This document shows positions 1 through 4,960 of a stretch of DNA of 5,987 nt, one piece after another. Source of the DNA: Chloroflexota bacterium (GTDB lineage Bacteria; Chloroflexota; Anaerolineae; Anaerolineales; Villigracilaceae); assembly GCA_021812905.1 (NCBI GenBank), contig JAKAMM010000118.1:1-5987 (forward strand), in the 5' to 3' direction. The notes under the pieces were generated by a model. It saw only the letters and a program-made list of their open reading frames with translations, had not been told where the DNA came from and made no database searches. The first letter of the stretch is position 1, and every line of letters starts with the position of its first letter. The translations under genes and the position numbers were made by a program.

Positions 1-192
1 GAACTGACAACGATCTTCGTCGAGACCTTTGAACCGAGCCACCCATTCGGGGTCAAGGCGGTGGCAGAGATCCCAATGGACGGTGTCGCCCCCGCTGTTG
101 GCAACGCCGTGCTGGATGCGGTTGGAATCAACATAGATGAAAATCCGGTCACGCCTGAGAAAGTCTGGAAGGCGCTCAGGCAGGTAAAGTAG
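1..192 (+). CDS. Molybdenum hydroxylase (xanthine dehydrogenase family) molybdopterin-binding subunit, C-terminal fragment
   Basis: This is the last 63 codons of an open frame that enters from the left edge and stops at TAG 190-192. The fragment reads FEPSHPFGVKAVAEIP, followed by PAVGNAVLDAVG and TPEKVWKAL. That is the typical end of the large Mo-cofactor subunit of xanthine dehydrogenase, aldehyde oxidase and related hydroxylases. From family knowledge, the Glu in the 'G-x-K-x-x-x-E' segment (fragment residue 23, codon 67-69) matches the catalytic base next to the molybdenum. The 'NA-x-x-DA-x-G' and 'TPE-x-V-x-x-AL' blocks close the domain. The family hydroxylates purines, aldehydes or N-heterocycles in the cytoplasm with FeS and often FAD subunits; the substrate cannot be told from this piece. 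The gene ends 5 bases before the pyrophosphatase gene, and an xdhC maturation gene lies 3.8 kb downstream on the same strand, which supports the call. Confidence 0.88.
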   Translation, partial: ELTTIFVETFEPSHPFGVKAVAEIPMDGVAPAVGNAVLDAVGINIDENPVTPEKVWKALRQVK

Positions 193-197
193 AATTT

Positions 198-1541
198 ATG
201 TCGAACAAAATCTATGTCATCGGACACGTCAATCCTGATACCGACTCCATCGCGGCGGCCATGGGCTACGCCTGGCTTTTGCGTGAACGGGATCAGGCCG
301 AGGCAGTGGCCGCACGCGCCGGAGCGGTCAACCCGCAAACAGCGTGGATCCTGAAGCGTCTCGAGCTCGAAGCGCCAATCCTGCTCACGGACGCATCGCC
401 GCGTTTTGAATCCGTCATGCTGCGCCTCGACAGCATCCGCCCCGAAGCGCAGCTCGGCGCGGCCTGGTCGCTTGCCAGCCGTACCGGTGGGATCGCGCCG
501 GTGGTCGGCGATGACGGAAAACCGTTCGGCATCATTAACGGTTTGAGCCTGTTCAAATATTTCACCGAAACACTAGGTCCGCGGCCGGGCAACACGACCG
601 TGCGCGAAATGATGTCGGCGCAATGCAAGGATGCCGCCGATATATCGGTGCCGAAATTTGGCGCCAACAGGCACATCCGTGATTCGCTCAACAAGATTTT
701 GCGCGACGAATATAACGATTATTGGGTCGTTGACGAAAACGGTCTGTATGTTGGCATTGCCCGCCAACGCGAAGTGCTCAACCCGCCGCGTTTGAAAATC
801 ATTCTCGTGGATCATAATGAGCCGCGTCAGGCGCTGGCCTCGCTCGATGAAGCCGAACTCCTGGAAATTTTGGACCACCATCGACTCGGCAATCCGTCCA
901 CACACCAGCCGATTCGATTTACGGTGGATGTAGTTGGATCGACATCGACACTTGTTTCGGAACTGACCGCCGAGGCCGGACTCTCCATGCCTCCCTCGCT
1001 GGCCGGTACGCTTCTCGCCGGACTTTTAGCGGACACCCTTATTTTGACCTCGCCCACCACCACACCGCGCGACCGTCAAGCCGCAGAACGACTTGCGCGC
1101 TGGGCGCTTGTCGGCGGAAGTCCGCTCAGAGGCGAGACAATCGAATCTTATGGCAAAGCCGTTCTGTCCGCGGGCGCGGGTCTTGAAAATCGGGCGCCAA
1201 AGGACATTGTCAGTAATGATATCAAAGCCTACGAGGCGGGCGGATTCAAGTTTGCCATGGCGCAGGTCGAGGTCACCGACCTGATGCAGTTGGCGGACTA
1301 TCTTGAACCGCTGCTCAAATCGCTGAACGATCTGCGCGACAAGCGCGGCCTCGACTTTGTCGCGCTGCTGATCACAGACGTGGTGCGCGGTACAAGCCGC
1401 CTGCTGGTCTCATCCAGCGCGCCGCCTATTCTCGACGACCTGCCCTACCCGCCTCTCGCCGACGGCACGCGCGACGCGCCCGGCGTAGTCTCAAGAAAGA
1501 AACAATTATTGCCGGTTGTGTTGGGATTGTTGGAACGATAG
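198..1541 (+). CDS. ppaC: CBS-domain-containing manganese-dependent (family II) inorganic pyrophosphatase
   Basis: A cytoplasmic DHH-family enzyme of 447 residues that hydrolyses pyrophosphate to two phosphates, pulling biosynthetic reactions forward. Metal-binding motifs visible in order are GHVNPDTDS (H10, D14, D16), LVDHNE (D205), DHHR (D226, H227, H228) and LLADTLILTSPT (D279). The C-terminal DHHA2 lobe ends in SRKKQLLPV (432-440), whose R433 and K434 match known substrate-binding residues. Plain family II enzymes have about 310 residues. The extra length is an insert at about 68-194 that looks like two CBS domains (for example GIAPVVGDDGKPFGIING and DYWVVDENGLYVGIA). In CBS-pyrophosphatases these bind adenine nucleotides and tune activity. 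There is no room for the DRTGG domain some relatives carry between the CBS domains. One oddity is that the lysine of the 'MLKAGA' substrate loop in Bacillus subtilis PpaC appears as Ser324 (VLSAGAGL). The start at 198 is the only good one; it lies 5 bases after the upstream stop and has a weak ribosome binding site, so translational coupling is likely. Confidence 0.93.
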   Translation: MSNKIYVIGHVNPDTDSIAAAMGYAWLLRERDQAEAVAARAGAVNPQTAWILKRLELEAPILLTDASPRFESVMLRLDSIRPEAQLGAAWSLASRTGGIAPVVGDDGKPFGIINGLSLFKYFTETLGPRPGNTTVREMMSAQCKDAADISVPKFGANRHIRDSLNKILRDEYNDYWVVDENGLYVGIARQREVLNPPRLKIILVDHNEPRQALASLDEAELLEILDHHRLGNPSTHQPIRFTVDVVGSTSTLVSELTAEAGLSMPPSLAGTLLAGLLADTLILTSPTTTPRDRQAAERLARWALVGGSPLRGETIESYGKAVLSAGAGLENRAPKDIVSNDIKAYEAGGFKFAMAQVEVTDLMQLADYLEPLLKSLNDLRDKRGLDFVALLITDVVRGTSRLLVSSSAPPILDDLPYPPLADGTRDAPGVVSRKKQLLPVVLGLLER

Positions 1542-1548
1542 AACGTCA

Positions 1549-2769
1549 ATGAAAACTTTCTACTTTTCTTTTTTGATTCCTGTCTTAGTTGCCCTTATCC
1601 TCTCCTCCTGCGAAGGGCAAGGTGGGCAGGCCGCAAAGCCCGAGCCGGAGTTATCCCAACCGAGCGTAACTTTACTTGTCCCTTCTGCAACCGCGACCAT
1701 CACGCCAAACCCAACCCCATCGTCAACCGCTACGCCAACCCCACAGCCTTTCTATATTACGGCCACGGTCTGGTCAAGCGACCCGATCGTGCCGGCGTTG
1801 GCGTATCATCGATTTCAGGGGGGTGGAATCTCCGGCGCAACAACCGTGCGCCTTGACGATTTCCGCGCTGAACTGGAAAGTCTGTATCAATCCGGATACA
1901 CGCTGGTCCCGCTTGGCCGCTGGCTGGCAGGTGATTTGCGCCTCCCGGCCGGAAGACGCCCATTGATCTTCACAATGGACGATCTGTTCTATCGAAACCA
2001 GATCCGCTTCAATGCAGATGGAACGATTGATCCGATGACAGGCCTGGGGGCATCCTATGAATTTTCGCAGTCGCATCCTGACTTCGGCTTCTCCTGGGCG
2101 CTGTTTTCCAACCTCGGAGACAAGCCTTACATTGACGAAAAAAATCCGCTGATTCTTGCCAATGCGATCGTCTGGTGCATTGATCACGGCGCGCTGGTGT
2201 ACAACCATACTTACACGCATGCCAGGCTCAGTCAAACTTCGTATACCGGGATTACCTGGGAGCTTTCAGCCAACGATAAACGTTTGAATCAATTACTCAC
2301 ACTCGCCGGGCGCCCGGACCTGATTGCCAAACTCGGAAATATCCTCGCCCTCCCGTTTGGAGAATGGCCGCGTGACCCGGCGGGCGAAAACGCGTTGATC
2401 CATTACAGGAACCCGTCCGGCCTGGAGATGCAAGCTGTAATGAATATTGATTACATATATCGCCCCCGGTATATGCTCCCGCCCTATTCGCCCAATTTCC
2501 ATCGCATGGATGTGCCGCGCATTGTCGCCACCGTCAGCGCCGTGGATTACTTCACCAAGAATGCCGCCAAGGTGCCAGCCGCTCAAACCTGCAAATTAGG
2601 GCCGCTGGATCAAACCCGCAGCAGTGACGCCACCTATCTTGCAGACCAGATCAATCAGGCCATCCAAAATGGAAGCTGTCCACCGGGAATTTATGCGACC
2701 GATAAATTTGTCTTCCGCGCCCAGGAAGCCGCGGTTGAATTGATCTTTACCGTAAGGGATCAACCTTAG
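1549..2769 (+). CDS. Polysaccharide deacetylase (NodB-like) lipoprotein
   Basis: A protein of 406 residues, probably exported and lipid-anchored. It starts with a lipoprotein signal peptide: MKT, a hydrophobic stretch at 4-18, and lipobox LSSC with the lipidated Cys at 21. A low-complexity Pro/Ser/Thr linker (about 30-67, including TPNPTPSSTATPTP) spaces the anchor from the catalytic domain. That domain opens with PALAYHRF (82-89). It carries the deacetylase motif 1 as FTMDD (D144 putative base, D145 metal ligand) and motif 2 as NHTYTH (H220, H224 metal ligands). LPFGEWP (268-274) sits where the Pro-Gly loop is expected, followed by RMDVPRI (319-325). These features resemble PgaB/IcaB-type carbohydrate esterase 4 enzymes that remove acetyl groups from surface N-acetylglucosamine polymers; the actual substrate is unknown. 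The last 60 residues, with C348 and C377, are not recognised. An in-frame ATG at 1516 is less likely because it would put 11 polar residues ahead of the signal peptide and overlap ppaC. The gene begins 7 bases after ppaC, suggesting an operon. Confidence 0.85.
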   Translation: MKTFYFSFLIPVLVALILSSCEGQGGQAAKPEPELSQPSVTLLVPSATATITPNPTPSSTATPTPQPFYITATVWSSDPIVPALAYHRFQGGGISGATTVRLDDFRAELESLYQSGYTLVPLGRWLAGDLRLPAGRRPLIFTMDDLFYRNQIRFNADGTIDPMTGLGASYEFSQSHPDFGFSWALFSNLGDKPYIDEKNPLILANAIVWCIDHGALVYNHTYTHARLSQTSYTGITWELSANDKRLNQLLTLAGRPDLIAKLGNILALPFGEWPRDPAGENALIHYRNPSGLEMQAVMNIDYIYRPRYMLPPYSPNFHRMDVPRIVATVSAVDYFTKNAAKVPAAQTCKLGPLDQTRSSDATYLADQINQAIQNGSCPPGIYATDKFVFRAQEAAVELIFTVRDQP

Positions 2770-2799
2770 CCGACGGCACGTATTTGCAAAAAGGTTTTT

Positions 2800-3867
2800 A
2801 TGCCTCCCGGCCTGGACGGAAAATATACATCAGGTAGACGGCGTCCTTCTATATTTAGGAAACCACACCATCGCGCTTCTTTACCCATCGGCCTGATCAT
2901 TCTGGCGATCATTATTGCCTTGTTTGCATTGGTCCAGCCATCGCAATACTTTGAAAACCCCATAGATGTAAACAAGATTAAAGTGCCGACCGTGACGCCA
3001 TCCGCCACGCCGTTGCCATTTCCAACCGACGTACATGGCGGACATATCGTTTTTACTTGCACGCGCAACAGCATTAATCAAATCTGCATCATCAACGCCG
3101 ATGGTTCCGGTTACAAACAACTGACCGACAACAACACGAACACTTATTATCCAGCCATCTCACCTGACAGCAAGTCAGTCGTCTACGCGGTAAACCAGTA
3201 CGACAATTTTGATCTTTACTCGATCAACTTGAACGACTCAAAAACAACTCGGTTGACAAACAATATCGGCAATTCTTTCTCGCCGGATTTTTCGCCGGAC
3301 GGTAAACAAATTCTCTTCGTCAACAAAACGGCAGATGGAAAATCCGAGCTGTGGGTCATGAGCAGTAATGGCGAAAAACCACACGCAATATACACGGCGA
3401 CCCAGAACAACGCAGGGCAGGCAAAAGCCATTGTCGGCGCGGCCTGGTCGCGGGATGGAAATCAGATCGCCTTCGCCATGTCTGTCGAGCACAATTTTTC
3501 TTATCAGGTTTTCGTGCTCAATGCAAAACAACCCACACAAGCGCCGCGTCAAATTACACAAGGTGTGGATGATATCGGCGGAAGCCTGGCCTGGTCGCCG
3601 GACGGCACAAATATTTTGGTCTACGCCGGTCCGGTCGCGGCTCGGGAAATTTATCGGGTCGAGGTCGCAACAGGTGCGCTCACGCAATTGACCTTTGGCG
3701 GGAACAACGCCGCCGCGGCTTATTCACCCGACGGGCAATACATCGTCTACAATTCTCTCCGCAACAACAACCAGGCTGATCTCTACATCATGCGCGCCGA
3801 CGGTCACAGCACACGTCAACTTACCAACTTTCCCGAACCGGATTGGCAACCGCAGTGGGGGCCGTAA
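2800..3867 (+). CDS. Membrane-anchored TolB/PD40-type beta-propeller protein
   Basis: A protein of 355 residues. A basic N-terminus (RRR at 13-15, HHR at 23-25) precedes one hydrophobic helix at about 28-46 (LPIGLIILAIIIALFALV). This fits an uncleaved signal anchor with the bulk of the protein outside the cytoplasm. A short Pro/Thr linker (about 60-78) follows. From about 79 to the end are about six WD40-like PD40 blades, recognised by repeated S-P-D-G cores: ISPDSKSVVY, FSPDGKQILF, WSRDGNQIAF, WSPDGTNILV, YSPDGQYIVY and a last DWQPQWGP. Each is preceded by the strand pattern 'D-L-Y-x-I/x-QLT'. Such propellers occur in TolB, in dipeptidyl peptidase IV N-domains and in many stand-alone surface proteins, where they bind partners rather than catalyse. 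No peptidase or kinase domain is attached. AAGG at 2791-2794 stands 5 bases before the start and supports it. The gene lies 30 bases after the deacetylase gene. The partner is unknown. Confidence 0.85.
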   Translation: MPPGLDGKYTSGRRRPSIFRKPHHRASLPIGLIILAIIIALFALVQPSQYFENPIDVNKIKVPTVTPSATPLPFPTDVHGGHIVFTCTRNSINQICIINADGSGYKQLTDNNTNTYYPAISPDSKSVVYAVNQYDNFDLYSINLNDSKTTRLTNNIGNSFSPDFSPDGKQILFVNKTADGKSELWVMSSNGEKPHAIYTATQNNAGQAKAIVGAAWSRDGNQIAFAMSVEHNFSYQVFVLNAKQPTQAPRQITQGVDDIGGSLAWSPDGTNILVYAGPVAAREIYRVEVATGALTQLTFGGNNAAAAYSPDGQYIVYNSLRNNNQADLYIMRADGHSTRQLTNFPEPDWQPQWGP

Positions 3868-3874
3868 CTTACAT

Positions 3875-3956
3875 GTCATTGCGAGAGAGTTTTCCCCGAA
3901 GCAATCCCCTCCTAAACGCGAGATTGCTTCGCTGTAAAAACGCGGCTCGCAATGAC
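3875..3956. repeat. 82-base nested palindromic intergenic repeat (MITE-like), intact copy
   Basis: The outer arms GTCATTGCGAG (3875-3885) and CTCGCAATGAC (3946-3956) are perfect 11-base reverse complements. The inner arms CGAAGCAATC (3897-3906) and GATTGCTTCG (3922-3931) are perfect over 10 bases. Between them, TTTT (3890-3893) faces AAAAA (3936-3940), so the whole unit can fold into one long interrupted hairpin with a loop of about 15 bases. It fills most of the gap between the propeller gene and xdhC. From memory, closely similar 'GTCATTGCGAG...GAAGCAATC' palindromes are scattered between genes in many environmental bacterial genomes; they carry no gene. No T-run follows the last arm, so it is not a standard intrinsic terminator, though the folded RNA could protect transcript ends. 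A decayed second copy follows xdhC. Confidence 0.85.
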
Positions 3957-3986
3957 GTAGCAAAAATCGGATAAAATCAGCATGTC

Positions 3987-4778
3987 ATGAATTCAATTTA
4001 TCAAGCTCTCGCAGAAATCGAAAAGAATAACGAGTCCGCCGCGCTGTGCACGGTTGTAAAGAGCGAAGGTTCAACGCCCCGGCATGTAGGGAGCAAAATG
4101 CTGGTCTATCCCGATGGAAGATTTATCGGCACAGTCGGCGGCGGGGATTTGGAGCACCGCGTGCTCGACGAGGCCTGGATGGCAGTTGCAGACGGTAAGC
4201 CGCGCCTGCTTTCCTACAACATGTCCGATCCGTCACGCGGTGACCCGGGCGTATGCGGCGGCCAAGTGGAGGTCTTTGTGGAACCAATTTTGCCAGCGCC
4301 TATACTGGTCGTCATCGGCGGCGGACATGTAGGGAAAGCGGTTGTCCATCTCGCCAAGTGGCTCGGCTTCCGCGTGGCTGTCAGCGATGATCGCGCTGAA
4401 TTCTGCAACCCGGAGTCCGTGCCGGGTGCGGACGCGTACTACGTTGTCCCGATGGAAAAGTTAACGGAACAACTCAAGGTCACGCGCCAGACTTATTTGG
4501 TGGTGACCAGCCGCGGTTCCGGCGTGGACGCGGCGGGGCTGCCAAGTCTGCTGGATTCATCCGCAACTTATATCGGCGTGATCGGGTCGAAACGCAGGTG
4601 GGCCACCACAGTCAAAGCCTTGAAGGAAAAAGGTGTGGTAGATGAAAAGATCGCGCGTGTCCACTCGCCGATAGGGTTGGAAATAAACGCTGAAACGCCG
4701 GAGGAGATTGCGGTCAGCATTATGGCGGAAATTCTGATGCTGAAAGATAAAGGCAGCGGAAAGCCGATGAAGGCCTGA
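3987..4778 (+). CDS. xdhC: XdhC/CoxI family molybdenum cofactor sulfuration and insertion chaperone
   Basis: A cytoplasmic protein of 263 residues. XdhC-type proteins bind molybdenum cofactor, support its sulfuration and deliver it to xanthine dehydrogenase-type apoenzymes. The N-terminal XdhC/CoxI domain shows GSTPRHVGSKM (28-38), DGRFIGTVGGGDLE (43-56) and GVCGG (88-92, Cys90 conserved in the family). The C-terminal Rossmann domain starts with VVIGGGHVG (108-116). It continues with VIGSKRR (198-204) and HSPIGLEINAETPEEIAVSI (226-245), all family signatures. Length is normal for a two-domain XdhC. Where many relatives have 'TRGH', this one reads TSRGSGVD (174-181), so that histidine is absent; this may be a subfamily trait. 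The frame is closed by TAA at 3972-3974 and ATG 3987 is the first start after it, so the start is well bounded, although no good ribosome binding site is visible. The likely client is the molybdenum hydroxylase ending at 192. The gene is bracketed by two palindromic repeats. Confidence 0.93.
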   Translation: MNSIYQALAEIEKNNESAALCTVVKSEGSTPRHVGSKMLVYPDGRFIGTVGGGDLEHRVLDEAWMAVADGKPRLLSYNMSDPSRGDPGVCGGQVEVFVEPILPAPILVVIGGGHVGKAVVHLAKWLGFRVAVSDDRAEFCNPESVPGADAYYVVPMEKLTEQLKVTRQTYLVVTSRGSGVDAAGLPSLLDSSATYIGVIGSKRRWATTVKALKEKGVVDEKIARVHSPIGLEINAETPEEIAVSIMAEILMLKDKGSGKPMKA

Positions 4779-4780
4779 CG

Positions 4781-4860
4781 CCAGTGCAAGCGCAGGGCGC
4801 GGAACAATCCGTGCGAAAGAGGAGATTGCTTCGTCAGAAAGAACACTTTCCTCGCAACGA
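4781..4860. repeat. Second, degenerate copy of the palindromic intergenic repeat
   Basis: Starting 3 bases after the xdhC stop, this stretch follows the same order of blocks as the intact copy at 3875-3956. AGTGCAAG (4783-4790) stands for the left outer arm and GGAACAATCC (4801-4810) for the left inner arm. GAGATTGCTTCG (4822-4833) is identical over 12 bases to 3920-3931, and CTCGCAACGA (4851-4860) stands for the right outer arm CTCGCAATGA. The left half has drifted more than the right, so the hairpin would be imperfect. There is no T-run after it and no open frame of interest inside. Confidence 0.7.
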
Positions 4861-4891
4861 AGCGCGGCCTTGTGCGTATTAAGATAAGACA

Positions 4892-4918
4892 AACGGTTCA
4901 TGTACGCATAGAACCATT
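4892..4918. promoter_or_regulatory. Small inverted repeat over the -35 region, possible operator
   Basis: GGTTC (4895-4899) and GAACC (4911-4915) are perfect inverted 5-base arms separated by 11 bases. With the flanking AA (4892-4893) and TT (4917-4918), 7 of 8 positions per half match. The dyad covers the expected -35 position of the promoter at 4923-4928, where a repressor could block polymerase. A short dyad like this can arise by chance, so this is only a candidate. Confidence 0.3.
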
Positions 4919-4928
4919 GGGTTATAAT
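4901..4928 (+). promoter_or_regulatory. Probable sigma-70-type promoter for the SPFH gene
   Basis: A consensus -10 hexamer TATAAT lies at 4923-4928. The -35 side is poor: TGTACG at 4901-4906 gives a 16-base spacer, while TTCATG at 4897-4902 would give 20. Transcription would begin near 4935 and leave a leader of about 26 bases before the ATG at 4961, with room for the strong ribosome binding site. It sits after the decayed repeat and before a gene with a long upstream gap, as expected for the start of a new transcription unit. Confidence 0.55.
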
Positions 4929-4948
4929 CAAGTTGTTATTATAAAAAG

Positions 4949-4954
4949 AAGGAG
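4949..4954 (+). promoter_or_regulatory. Strong Shine-Dalgarno sequence fixing the SPFH gene start
   Basis: AAGGAG stands 6 bases before ATG 4961. It is the best ribosome binding site in the window; the other genes have weak or short ones. It decides the start of the last gene. Confidence 0.85.
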
Positions 4955-4960
4955 AGATAC

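Noticed and set aside
293..905. Long open frames on the minus strand opposite ppaC.
   Set aside because: They lie within a gene of well-recognised family and show no recognisable domain; they are by-products of the codon usage of the + strand gene.
1516..1548. Upstream in-frame ATG for the deacetylase lipoprotein.
   Set aside because: It would add 11 polar residues (MCWDCWNDRTS) before a well-formed lipoprotein signal peptide and overlap the end of ppaC; ATG 1549 fits better.
3120..3867. Repeated SPDG-coding segments considered as DNA tandem repeats.
   Set aside because: They are diverged protein-level repeats of beta-propeller blades and are not near-identical at DNA level.
3875..3956. Intrinsic terminator after the propeller gene.
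   Set aside because: The hairpin is long and interrupted and no T-run follows the last arm on the + strand.
3875..4860. A composite transposon carrying xdhC between two repeat copies.
   Set aside because: There is no transposase gene, the second copy is degenerate and no target duplication is visible; only a repeat association can be claimed.
4917..4945. Alternative promoter TTGGGT-N17-TATAAA before the SPFH gene.
   Set aside because: It would start transcription at about the ribosome binding site (near 4952), leaving no usable leader; the TATAAT at 4923 is better placed.
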